Below, one piece after another: positions 1 through 6,331 of a stretch of 9,773 nt of DNA (position 1 is its first letter; each line of letters opens with the position of its first letter). The position numbers and the translations under genes were made by a program. Origin of the DNA: Candidatus Coatesiibacteriota bacterium. GTDB taxonomy: Bacteria; RBG-13-66-14. The stretch is taken from the NCBI GenBank assembly GCA_014728185.1, contig WJMB01000070.1, positions 1-9,773 on the forward strand, in the 5' to 3' direction. The notes under the pieces are model-generated. The model saw only the letters and a program-made list of their open reading frames with translations, was not told where the DNA came from and searched no databases.

Positions 1-238
1 ACAAAACGGGCATTTATAATTGCAATTAAGAAGAGTGTCATCCTTGGCTAACACAGATATCTGCGCACTGGTATATGCTCTGACAGCAGATCGCCACTGA
101 CTCCTAAATGTCGTAATAACAGGTAGTAGGGGAATGCAAAAACGCTTGATCTAAAACGCGCATTTCAGGGAATTGGATCGCAGCCCGGCAAGCCGCTCCC
201 AATCAGCCTGATTTTGTCCGATCACGTTCCATGATGCC
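1..238 (-). repeat. Module 1 of repeat block A, inverted, cut by window edge
   Basis: Read on the minus strand from 238, this stretch is a copy of the first module also seen at 1421, 7741 and 9471. Its first 58 bases match the copy at 7741 at 49 positions, including a run of 24 identical bases around the GGGAGCGGCTTGCC core. Farther in, about 58-136 on the minus strand, it aligns with 7860-7945 through TGTTATTACGA and the following CAGTGGC segment. The module therefore runs leftwards and its far end lies outside the window. It points away from the adjoining module 2, unlike blocks B and C. I see no conserved reading frame. It is AT-richer than the genes. Confidence 0.8.
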
Positions 239-631
239 TTAGCATGATATAACAGACTATTAGCATAGGTAAAAACACCTGAAACTGAACCTACGTCGAG
301 AACACAACAGAGCGGCATTTAAAAACGAAGGTGCTGAGAAATATCTCACGAAAGGCCTCACTACGACGAGCAAAGAGTTGTCATGTTTGCTAAAGACGCT
401 ATTTGATTGCGTTTAGCCACTTGTTACCGGTAAGCTCGGGATGCAAGTCAGGAGTCGCGACTTCCCGTCTCTCAGCGTCCTCTTGCAGCGCCCTCTTGCA
501 GCGTCCTCATAGAGCAAGTCTGGTTTTCCGCCAGCAGGCGACGCATGGACAGGGACAGCTCGCGCAGCTATAAAGCACATAATAACAAGCTATTAGCGTT
601 ATATGCCTGTTCAGGAAGGTGTGATAATCCC
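239..631 (+). repeat. Module 2 of repeat block A
   Basis: This is a direct copy of the sequences at 1764-2152 and 8053-8396. Landmarks in order are ACCTGAAACTGAACCTACGT (near 278), AAGTCAGGAGTCGCGACTTC (445-464, holding the 10-bp palindrome AGTCGCGACT at 453-462), a CCTCTT-containing tandem repeat, a conserved segment at 518-578, and CTATTAGCG followed by GATAATCCC at the 3' edge. The segment 518-578 differs from 2039-2099 at 6 of 61 positions. Stops and length changes interrupt every frame between copies, so I treat it as non-coding. Its 3' edge is set by where similarity with blocks B and C stops, just after GATAATCCC. Confidence 0.82.
475..510 (+). repeat. 13-bp tandem repeat inside module 2 (block A)
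   Basis: Two full units of 13 bases (GCGTCCTCTTGCA at 475-487, GCGCCCTCTTGCA at 488-500) are followed by a partial third (GCGTCCTC, 501-508). Block B has three 11-bp units at the matching place and block C has a single copy, so copy number and unit length vary between repeat copies. Confidence 0.8.
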
Positions 632-925
632 TAGCTCAATAAGCTGCCATCTTTAAAGAGTCGATTTGTGGCATAAAGCATCGACTAGCCTTTTTCAATG
701 CAGAAACCGGAGGATTTTGATCCCACCCAAGGGTTTTAGTACTGTTAGTGAGTGATGCGCCGGCAGCGGGCTCGTGCTTTGTTTAACGCTAACTCCAGTT
801 GGCCGCCCTCACGGGTTGACACCTTGCGTCGAGTCCCTATTCATGGCTCCACTCCCAGATGAAGCTATCCAGGTTACCGATGTTGATCCGCTTTCCCGGG
901 ATGATCCAAAGAACCAAAGGTGAAT
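632..925. other. Intergenic stretch between repeat block A and the vanZ-like gene
   Basis: Similarity to the other repeat blocks stops at about 631, and the minus-strand gene ends at 926. I find no plausible gene here. The one visible structure is a hairpin with a T run at 659-695, listed separately. The longer plus-strand frame starting at 859 is an arginine- and proline-rich shadow of the vanZ-like gene. Confidence 0.6.
659..695 (+). terminator. Possible weak intrinsic terminator after module 2 (block A)
   Basis: A 7-bp stem AGTCGAT (659-665) / ATCGACT (680-686) with a 14-nt loop is followed four bases later by TTTTT (691-695). The stem is short and AT-containing and the T run is offset, so this is tentative. 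If real, it would end a plus-strand transcript crossing the repeat block. It is in the wrong orientation to serve the vanZ-like gene. Confidence 0.3.
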
Positions 926-1384
926 CTACTTCCCGCGGCTTCCACGCCGGGCCGCCAGCCACCGGACCCAGACGGCCCCGAGGACGGCGCCGCCGAAGTC
1001 GGCCAGGGCGTCGAAGGCTGAGGCGTCGCGCCCGGGGACCCGGGCCTGGTGCAGCTCGTCGAAGACGGCGTAGACAGCCACCAGGATCACGGCGGGCAGG
1101 ATGGACCCCTCGCCGCGACGCACACCACAGGCGGCCTGAGCCGCCGCGCCCAGCAGAGCGTAGGCCAGAGCGTGCTGGAGTTTATCGAGACCGGCCAGGG
1201 GCAGCTCGGGCTGGGGCAGGCGGGACTGGGCGGAGAGCAGGTACAGGCCGGACATCGCCCCCAGAAGCGCCAGGGCGCTCAAGACCCGCCAGCCGGGGGC
1301 GGGCCAGCTTCGTCTTTCGAGGTCCGGGCTGATCGCGGGACTGCTCATCGAGTGAGACGAGCCTGTGGGTTGGTAGGGAAACAC
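926..1384 (-). CDS. VanZ-family small integral membrane protein
   Basis: This 152-residue protein has the VanZ-like domain. After a first membrane segment (about residues 32-52) comes DKLQHALAYALLG (about 67-79), with the family's Asp-Lys and His signature. Two more hydrophobic segments follow, with DELHQ and VPGRDAS then D-x-x-AD between and before them (about 108-130), matching the family's conserved loop, and a last hydrophobic stretch ends at ARRGSRGK. The family is named for the teicoplanin-resistance accessory gene vanZ, but most members have no known substrate and resistance should not be assumed. The listed start is GTG at 1384. An ATG at 1348 (residue 13) is an alternative that trims a non-conserved N-terminus, and neither has a clear Shine-Dalgarno. 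The stop is TAG. The gene stands alone with repeat blocks on both sides. Confidence 0.85.
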   Translation of the reverse strand: MFPYQPTGSSHSMSSPAISPDLERRSWPAPGWRVLSALALLGAMSGLYLLSAQSRLPQPELPLAGLDKLQHALAYALLGAAAQAACGVRRGEGSILPAVILVAVYAVFDELHQARVPGRDASAFDALADFGGAVLGAVWVRWLAARRGSRGK

Positions 1385-1420
1385 GGTGAGACTATCAATC
1401 TGCGGGCTTAATTAGTAGAG

Positions 1421-1763
1421 GGCATCATGTAACCTGATCGGACCAAATCACGCTGATCGGCAGCGGCCTGCTAATCCGGTATTTCCCACCCGGACATACT
1501 CCTTCTTTAATCAGGCCTTCAGCTCGTAAGCCCTTACTGCTTGTTATTAAGGCACTTAGGAGCTAGTGGCGACTTGCCGCAAGGGCATATAAGTGTGCTG
1601 TAATATGGGTCAGCTAAAGAACATACCCGTATTGGCCGCCACTTTTTGATTGCCTGCCATATGGCAGGTATCTGATGATAATCACCTATATTATCAACAG
1701 GATACAATCACGATCAGTTCCAGTCAGGGTATACGATCCCTAGTAGAAAACCAGTAAGATGCC
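1421..1763 (+). repeat. Module 1 of repeat block B
   Basis: The module starts GGCATCATG and ends GATGCC, the reverse complement of its first six bases. The order of landmarks matches block C: a head with GACCAAATC and CTGAT-GG-AGCGGC, then CTTGTTATTA (about 1540), the CCTGCCATATGGCAGG palindrome, and TATTATCAACAGGATACAA (1689-1707), which is identical at all 19 positions to 8001-8019. The head is the most diverged of the four. No gene is supported inside it. Confidence 0.8.
1653..1668. other. 16-bp perfect palindrome inside module 1 (block B)
   Basis: CCTGCCATATGGCAGG is its own reverse complement. The matching place in block C (7968-7983) keeps only the inner part, TGTCA-TG-TGACA, where the C-G pair of block B is replaced by T-A on both sides. 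It may be a protein-binding site or an RNA hairpin. Confidence 0.6.
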
Positions 1764-2152
1764 ACTAAGCGGGCAAGGGATTATCACCTGAAACTGAACC
1801 TACGTCGAAACCTAGAAACAGCGGAATTTAGAACGGATGTGCTCAGAACTACCACATGAGGGCCTTCAGCTCGACGGGCCAAAGAGGTTTTCATATCAGC
1901 TAAACCATCTGTTTGAAAAGATTTAGCATCCATAATACTGGTAAGCCCGGGATGCAAGTCAGGAGTCGCGACTTCCCGTCTCTCAGGGTCCTCTTGGCAT
2001 CCTCTTGGCATCCTCTTGGCAGCGGCCGCTTCGGGCAAGCCTGGTTTTCCGCCACCAGGCGACGCACGGGCAGTGACAGCTCGCGCAGCTATAAAGTACA
2101 TGATAACAAGCTATTAGCGATATATGCCTGTTCAGGAACGTGTGATAATCCC
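1764..2152 (+). repeat. Module 2 of repeat block B
   Basis: A direct copy of 239-631 and 8053-8396. It shares ACCTGAAACTGAACCTACGT with block A exactly (near 1788), the palindrome AGTCGCGACT (1964-1973) within a shared longer segment GATGCAAGTCAGGAGTCGCG (1951-1970), and the 3' edge CTATTAGCG...GATAATCCC. A 6-bp stem GCCTGG (2039-2044) / CCAGGC (2055-2060) is complete here but weakened by mismatches in blocks A and C. Open frames on both strands here are broken in the sister copies, so I do not call genes. Confidence 0.82.
1989..2021 (+). repeat. 11-bp tandem repeat, three exact units, inside module 2 (block B)
   Basis: TCCTCTTGGCA occurs three times without interruption (1989-1999, 2000-2010, 2011-2021). 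The matching site in block A has 13-bp units and block C has no expansion. Confidence 0.9.
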
Positions 2153-2484
2153 GCGGGCAATTACACGTGGGGCAGACTGGTTACGATAACAGCCTTCCTC
2201 GATTGAAGAAGGCGGGCGGTACAGGGTTATCCCTGGGCGCCCGTGCAAGAGCTTTGGCTGCCGTGGGATCGCCGTGAACCTCGCGATAACGGCTCAAGCC
2301 TGATTGCGACTCCAGGAGAGCCCACCGGCTCCAGCGAGTCTTGATTCCGGCGCCGTAACGGTGGGCGAACCGTGCCGAGCATAACGGTTGCTGCGACTCG
2401 GTTTATCCCCTCCGAGGCGGACTAGGCATTGCAAACGCCCCAACGGGAATACCGGAGCGCTGCAACCACTCGCTGACGATTCGC
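2153..2484. other. Intergenic stretch between repeat block B and the LpoA-like gene
   Basis: No gene is supported. Two short hairpins are visible: GCCTTC (2192-2197) / GAAGGC (2208-2213), and CAGGG (2222-2226) / CCCTG (2231-2235) with a TTAT loop. Neither has a convincing T run on either strand, so I do not assign a terminator to the minus-strand gene ending at 2485. The minus-strand frame that overlaps this stretch is an arginine-rich shadow running into the LpoA-like gene in another frame. Confidence 0.5.
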
Positions 2485-4221
2485 CTAGTAGCCGCCGAAG
2501 CTGGTGCCGAACTCGACGATCTCGTTTTCGACGATGGTCAGGATGGTCAGCGGCTTGTGGGCCTCGCCATCGGCGTCGACGTGGGTTTCGCCGATCAATC
2601 CCGGATAGGCCCGCAGGGAGCGCAGCTCGACGGCCAGCTCGGGCCGGGTCAGCGCTCCGGCGTCGATGCACCAGGCCAGCATGCCGAAGCAGTCGTAGGC
2701 GTGGGCGGCCAGGAAGGTCGGGTCCGAGCCCAGGCGGCTGCGGTAACCGGCGATGAAGGACTGCACATCGGCGTCACGACTGCGCAGGTAGAGGGCGTCG
2801 CAGAAGATGGCGCCCTCGACGTAGCGCATCCCCATCCGGGTCACCGACTCGGCGTTCCAGCCGTTGCCGCCGACCAGTTCGGCGACGATGCCGTAGAAGA
2901 CCAACTGGCTGGCCAGCTCGGTGATGTGGGGCTGGTGAGCCGGGATGAAGATGCCGTCGAGGCCCTGGCGGCGGAAGACCTTGCACTCGCTGGTATAGCT
3001 CTTGGCCTCGAGGGGGAAGGACTGTTCGACCACGACGTCGATGTTATTGTCGTCGGCGGCCTCGCGAAAGGCCCGGCGCATCCCCTCGCCATAGGCCGTA
3101 TCCTCGTAGAGGATGCCGAAGCGGTCCAGGCCCAGGCGGTCGCTGCAGAACTCGGCCAGGGTCTCGCACTGGTTCTCGTAGGTCATCGCGTTGCGGAAGG
3201 CGTAGTTGGAACGCTCGGCCAGGCCGGCCTCGGTGGCCGCCGGGGTGATCAGCGGCAGCTCGTAGTCCTCGGCCAGTTGGATGATCGCCCCGAAGGCCGT
3301 CGAGGAGAGGGGGCCGATGACGGCCACGGCCTGGGAATCCTCGGCCAGACTGCGCAGGCCCAACTCGGCTCCCTCCGGCGTGCCCCGGCTGTCGACGGCG
3401 ACGATTTCGATCTTGCGCTCGTGGCCCGCGTTGTAACGGCTGACGGCCAGCTCCACCGCCGTGCGCACCTCGCGCCCGTAGGGAGCCCAGTCGCCGGAGA
3501 GGGGCACCAGACAGCCGATAACCTTGGGCTCGAGCCGGAGCTTGTCGTTGACCTCGGTCAGCAGCTCGCGCCCCGCCGTGCGGTAGGGGGTGTCCAGGGG
3601 GTGGTCCTCCAACCGGCGCAGGTACAGGGCGGCGGACTCAAGGTCCCCGCGCTGGTAGGCCTCCTCGCCCAGGGTGTAGAACAGATAGGCGCCCAGGTAG
3701 CTCTCGGCGAAGGTCTCCAGCAGCGCGCGCTTCTCGCCACGGTCGAGGACGGCGAAGTGCTCCTGAAAGCTCTCCAGGGCGACGTCGAAGAAGCGGTTGT
3801 CCGGGTCCGAGGCCAGCGCGCCCAGGCTCTCGGCGGCTTCGTAATAACGGCCGCGCTCGCTCTGCGCTCGGGCGTAGAGCAGGCGGGCGTCGTCGATCAG
3901 CTCGTGCTCGGGGAACTCGCTGATGAAGCGGGCGAAGTGACCGGCCGCGCCGTCGAAGTCCCCGAGCTGGTACTCCGAGTAGGCCAGGCGGTAGAGGGCC
4001 AGGGGGTAGAGCCGGGTGTAGGAGTAGATGTCGACCACGGCGGTGAAGCCGCTGATCGCACCGGCGTAGTCGCCGTCGTTGTACGCCTCGCTGGCCCGCT
4101 CGAAGTGCTCCCTGGCCCGCTCGGGGATATCATCGTCGTCGGGGGGCTGACAGGCGCCGACGAAGAGCAGGATCGACAGAGCGGCGGCGATGATCAACGG
4201 ATGGAAAAGGCTCTTGGGCAA
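2485..4221 (-). CDS. LpoA-like lipoprotein: TPR domain plus periplasmic ligand-binding (Peripla_BP_6) domain
   Basis: From a TTG start at 4221 the protein has 578 residues and opens with a lipoprotein signal peptide, MPKSLFHP, a hydrophobic core and the lipobox VGAC (lipidated Cys24). Helical TPR-type repeats fill roughly residues 31-220, with motifs such as ALYRLAYSEYQLGD and AYQRGDLESAALYL. A type I periplasmic-binding fold follows to the end: VIGCLVPLSGDWAPYG, then AVIGPLSS, ITPAAT, GILYEDTAYG and FLAAHAYDCFGML. That order is the architecture of E. coli LpoA, the outer-membrane activator of PBP1A. It also resembles branched-chain amino-acid type solute-binding proteins, so activator versus ligand sensor is undecided. 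No permease or ATPase gene is nearby, which argues against a plain ABC importer. An in-frame ATG at 4257 adds 12 residues (MRPASRQPREDD) that fit a signal peptide poorly and has a poorer ribosome site. Confidence 0.85.
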   Translation of the reverse strand: MPKSLFHPLIIAAALSILLFVGACQPPDDDDIPERAREHFERASEAYNDGDYAGAISGFTAVVDIYSYTRLYPLALYRLAYSEYQLGDFDGAAGHFARFISEFPEHELIDDARLLYARAQSERGRYYEAAESLGALASDPDNRFFDVALESFQEHFAVLDRGEKRALLETFAESYLGAYLFYTLGEEAYQRGDLESAALYLRRLEDHPLDTPYRTAGRELLTEVNDKLRLEPKVIGCLVPLSGDWAPYGREVRTAVELAVSRYNAGHERKIEIVAVDSRGTPEGAELGLRSLAEDSQAVAVIGPLSSTAFGAIIQLAEDYELPLITPAATEAGLAERSNYAFRNAMTYENQCETLAEFCSDRLGLDRFGILYEDTAYGEGMRRAFREAADDNNIDVVVEQSFPLEAKSYTSECKVFRRQGLDGIFIPAHQPHITELASQLVFYGIVAELVGGNGWNAESVTRMGMRYVEGAIFCDALYLRSRDADVQSFIAGYRSRLGSDPTFLAAHAYDCFGMLAWCIDAGALTRPELAVELRSLRAYPGLIGETHVDADGEAHKPLTILTIVENEIVEFGTSFGGY

Positions 4222-4226
4222 ATCGT

Positions 4227-4232
4227 CCTCCC
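4227..4232 (-). promoter_or_regulatory. Shine-Dalgarno GGGAGG that favours the TTG start
   Basis: On the minus strand GGGAGG lies five bases before TTG at 4221. The upstream ATG (4257) is preceded only by GC-rich sequence with a weak GGA. This, with the clean lipoprotein signal peptide from TTG, decides the start. Confidence 0.65.
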
Positions 4233-4309
4233 GCGGCTGCCGCGAAGCCGGGCGCATGAAGCCGTCCGGCAGCGGGCGCAGGTATAGTTGTCCAGTGTAA
4301 AGGGGGGTT

Positions 4310-4339
4310 ATTATACACCGCCGCCGCCGCGGCGGTCAA
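4310..4339 (-). promoter_or_regulatory. Sigma-70-type promoter of the LpoA-like gene
   Basis: On the minus strand TTGACC (4339-4334) and a perfect TATAAT (4315-4310) are separated by 18 bases. Transcription would start near 4303, giving an untranslated leader of roughly 80 bases to the TTG start. The spacer is almost entirely CCG/CGG triplets: on the plus strand 4318-4335 is four CCG and two CGG, with a 12-bp palindrome CCGCCGCGGCGG at 4324-4335 overlapping the edge of the -35 box. Confidence 0.75.
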
Positions 4340-4354
4340 AAGACTTCGCCGCTG

Positions 4355-4363
4355 TGCTATCAT
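4355..4363 (+). promoter_or_regulatory. Candidate extended -10 promoter for the cyclophilin pair
   Basis: TGC followed by TATCAT resembles an extended -10 element (TGnTATAAT, five of six -10 bases). No good -35 box lies 16-18 bases upstream. If used, the messenger would carry a leader of nearly 400 bases before 4754. A promoter nearer the gene may exist but none is obvious. Confidence 0.35.
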
Positions 4364-4753
4364 CTACGATGAACTATCCGCAGGGTCACCCCGAGCTTTC
4401 CCGCTCACCGCGGCCCGAAGACCGACCAGCCTTCCGACGCCCCTCCCCCGTTTCCCCAAAATGCATCGACAACAGCCGCTGGAGCGGCGCTCTCGCGGAG
4501 ACCGCGAACAGCACCAATTTGTTCCTCCCCCCCCCGCTTCAACAGCTTTCTAACAAGGATTTGGGTAAGGGATCGGCGGAGCGGTACTCGATTCACTGTG
4601 GAAGGCTCTGGCGGCCAAGCGGTCCCGCCCCTCTCCAAAAGCCGCTGCAAGGGTTCCCACCGCCGCTTCAGCATGACGTGAACCCTCGCCCCGCAATGGA
4701 CGGTCAACCGCGATCCCCAGACCGGCAACGTCTTCTCCCGCCGGGAGGTTGTT
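4364..4753 (+). other. Long non-coding stretch upstream of the cyclophilin genes
   Basis: About 390 bases with no supported gene. They contain a nine-C run (4527-4535) and a hairpin with arms 4647-4656 and 4680-4689 (10 pairs with one mismatch, core GGGTTC/GAACCC). The hairpin's left arm is part of GCAAGGGTTCCCACCGCCGC (4647-4666), which recurs with one base missing at 6113-6131. Open frames crossing it on both strands have shadow-like composition. Confidence 0.5.
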
Positions 4754-5374
4754 ATGAAGCCCTTCCATCTGGTCTTGCTCTTGGCGCTCTCCACCGGCGC
4801 CCTCGCCACGGACTATCTGATCCCCGGCGCCATCGCCGATTCCCCCGTGGCCGAGGTGCGTACCGAGCTGGGCTCCTTCTACATCCTGCTCCACGATGCC
4901 ATCACCCCGGAGACCGTCGCCAACTTCATCGCCCTCGCCGAGTCCGGATTCTACGACGGTATCGGCTTCCACCGCGTCGTCGAGGGCCACGTCATCCAGG
5001 CCGGCTGCCCGCTCTGGGATACCGAGCTGGCCGGCAGCGGCGGCCCGGGCTACTCCATTCCCTTCGAAAACGCCGCGCTGACCCACCTCGAAGGCGCCGT
5101 GGGGATGGCCCGCAGCGCCGACCCCAACTCCGCCGGCAGCCAGTTCTACGTCTGCCTGGCACCCCGGCCCCACCTGGACGGCGACTATGTCGTCTTCGGC
5201 AGCGTGATCGCCGGGATGGAGATCGTCCACGCCGTCGAGGCGGGCACGCTGATCGAAACCGTCGATTTGATCGACTACGCCGTGTTCCGCGAGCGCGCCT
5301 TGCGCCGCGATATCGACGACCCCCTGCAGATTAGACCGCGCATCGACGCCACCCCCGAGGTAGAAGATGATTAA
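4754..5374 (+). CDS. Exported cyclophilin-type peptidyl-prolyl cis-trans isomerase
   Basis: The 206-residue protein begins with a Sec-type signal peptide (MKPFHLVLLLALSTGALA, likely cut near residue 18), so the isomerase should act outside the cytoplasm on folding proteins. The cyclophilin domain spans about 32-172: the strand near VAEVRTELGSFYILL, then TVANFIALAESGFYDG, FHRV with the catalytic Arg74 (Arg55 of human CypA), IQAG with Gln82 (CypA Gln63), GMARSADPNSAGSQF with Gln130, and DGDYVVFGSV. The CypA Trp121 position is His140 here and His126 is Tyr145, as in drug-insensitive bacterial members. CypA Phe60 corresponds to His79. The usual Gly-Gly-Asp-Pro loop reads Ala-Gly-Cys-Pro (Cys85). 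GGGAGG lies five bases before the ATG. The 3' end overlaps the next gene by eight bases, so the two are cotranslated. Confidence 0.92.
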   Translation: MKPFHLVLLLALSTGALATDYLIPGAIADSPVAEVRTELGSFYILLHDAITPETVANFIALAESGFYDGIGFHRVVEGHVIQAGCPLWDTELAGSGGPGYSIPFENAALTHLEGAVGMARSADPNSAGSQFYVCLAPRPHLDGDYVVFGSVIAGMEIVHAVEAGTLIETVDLIDYAVFRERALRRDIDDPLQIRPRIDATPEVEDD

Positions 5375-6011
5375 ATCCCCCCTCGTTCCGCTTCTCTCCA
5401 TCAGCCTCATCGCCTTGCTCGCCTGCTCCGAAGAGGCCGCCGGACCATACCCGGCGCCGAACGCCGAGACCCCCGTCGCCCGGGTGATCACCGAAGTCGG
5501 CGAGTTCTACATCCTGCTCCACGAAAGCGTCAATCCCGAGACCGTGGCCAACTTCGTCGAACTCGCTGACAATGGCTTCTACGACGGCATAGGCTTCCAC
5601 CGCGTCGAGCCCGGCGGAGTGATCCAGGCCGGCTGCCCCCACTGGGACGACCCCACCCTGGCCGGCACCGGCGGACCCGGCTACACCATCCCCTTCGAAA
5701 ACGCCACCCTCTCCCACCTCGAGGGCGCAGTGGGCCTGGCCCGCGCCGCCGATCCCGATTCCGGCGGAAGCCAGTTCTACGTTTGTCTCAACCCCCTGCC
5801 ACAACTCGACGGCGACTACGTCGTCTTCGGGCAGGTCGTCGGAGGGATGGAGGTCGTCTACAGCGTCGTCTTCGGCACCGTCATCGAGGACGTCGAGCCG
5901 ACCAACTGGGGCGAGTTCATCAAACGGGCCGCCCGGGGCGAGCTGGACCTGCGGCCCCGCCGTTCCGCCGAGTCCGCCGCTGAATTGCCCGAGCTCGATA
6001 TCAGCGGCTGA
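5367..6011 (+). CDS. Cyclophilin-type peptidyl-prolyl isomerase, lipoprotein paralogue
   Basis: This 214-residue protein is a close tandem paralogue of the preceding gene but is anchored as a lipoprotein: the signal peptide ends in the lipobox LLAC (Cys20), followed by SEEAAG. The domain (about 37-172) keeps TVANFVELADNGFYDGIGFHRV with Arg79, IQAGCP with Cys90, GGPGYTIPFEN, GSQFYVCL and DGDYVVFGQV. The CypA Trp121 position is Gln146, His126 is Tyr151 and Phe60 is Gly84. The ATG at 5367 lies inside the last codons of the upstream gene, with GAGG (5357-5360) as ribosome site. A charged tail after residue 185 is specific to this copy. The pair looks like a duplication split between a soluble exported form and a membrane-tethered form. 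Confidence 0.92.
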   Translation: MIKSPLVPLLSISLIALLACSEEAAGPYPAPNAETPVARVITEVGEFYILLHESVNPETVANFVELADNGFYDGIGFHRVEPGGVIQAGCPHWDDPTLAGTGGPGYTIPFENATLSHLEGAVGLARAADPDSGGSQFYVCLNPLPQLDGDYVVFGQVVGGMEVVYSVVFGTVIEDVEPTNWGEFIKRAARGELDLRPRRSAESAAELPELDISG

Positions 6012-6031
6012 GCGTTCCGTACCCCGTGACA

Positions 6032-6130
6032 CGGCGGAACCCTTGCCCCGGCGCCCGTCCGGTATGCGCCCCCGCGGCCGCCGAAGTAAACCCCGCCGAG
6101 TGGAAAGGGGGGGCAAGGGTTCCACCGCCG
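6032..6130 (+). other. Large inverted repeat downstream of the cyclophilin genes
   Basis: A perfect 14-bp inverted repeat, GGAACCCTTGCCCC (6036-6049) and GGGGCAAGGGTTCC (6110-6123), is extended by four more pairs (6032-6035 with 6127-6130) across a three-base bulge. A shorter hairpin, GTGGAA (6100-6105) / TTCCAC (6120-6125), uses the same right arm, so the two cannot form together. No T run follows. It could shape the 3' end of the cyclophilin messenger or be a leftover repeat. Confidence 0.6.
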
Positions 6131-6167
6131 CGAGCTCGATCACCTTGGTACAACAGCGCCTATCTCA

Positions 6168-6196
6168 TTGACTATGATGCGCTTATGGTATACGAA
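6168..6196 (+). promoter_or_regulatory. Upstream candidate promoter of gdh
   Basis: TTGACT (6168-6173), a 17-base spacer and TACGAA (6191-6196). The -35 box is good and the -10 box is weak. It lies 34 bases upstream of a second candidate built the same way. Confidence 0.35.
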
Positions 6197-6201
6197 TAGG
6201 C

Positions 6202-6230
6202 TTGACATATTTTTCACAATGTAGTACGCT
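6202..6230 (+). promoter_or_regulatory. Main candidate promoter of gdh
   Basis: A perfect TTGACA (6202-6207) is followed after 17 bases by TACGCT (6225-6230), a weak -10 box. The AT-rich spacer stands out from its surroundings. The leader to the ATG at 6332 would be about 95 bases. Confidence 0.5.
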
Positions 6231-6331
6231 TCTCCCCGCTCGGTCCAACAGCCGTCGATCACCCGCTCCATCCAAGAGGTCCCCGGCCTCATCGCACTTT
6301 CACCCGGGGTCTACCCACCACAGGAGGAACG

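Noticed and set aside
926..1384. VanZ-like gene as a glycopeptide-resistance determinant
   Set aside because: The family is broad and mostly of unknown function, and there are no vanRSHAX-type neighbours.
1784..2206. Open reading frames on both strands within module 2 of block B
   Set aside because: The matching frames in blocks A and C are cut by stops and shifted by the tandem-repeat length changes. In the 61-base segment 2039-2099 versus 518-578, five of six differences fall at third positions of one minus-strand frame, but the bias disappears against block C, which also has a stop there.
2220..2237. Similarity to the I-SceI homing endonuclease site around GTTATCCCT
   Set aside because: Only part of the 18-bp site matches and the sequence is explained by a simple CAGGG/CCCTG hairpin. 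No endonuclease gene or intron is present.
2557..4287. 576-residue plus-strand frame opposite the LpoA-like gene
   Set aside because: It is the antisense of a clear protein-coding gene in GC-rich DNA, rich in Gly, Ala and Val with no recognisable domain.
4288..5334. 348-residue plus-strand frame across the leader and first cyclophilin
   Set aside because: It overlaps the cyclophilin in another frame and becomes an Arg/Pro-rich string typical of a frame-shifted GC-rich gene.
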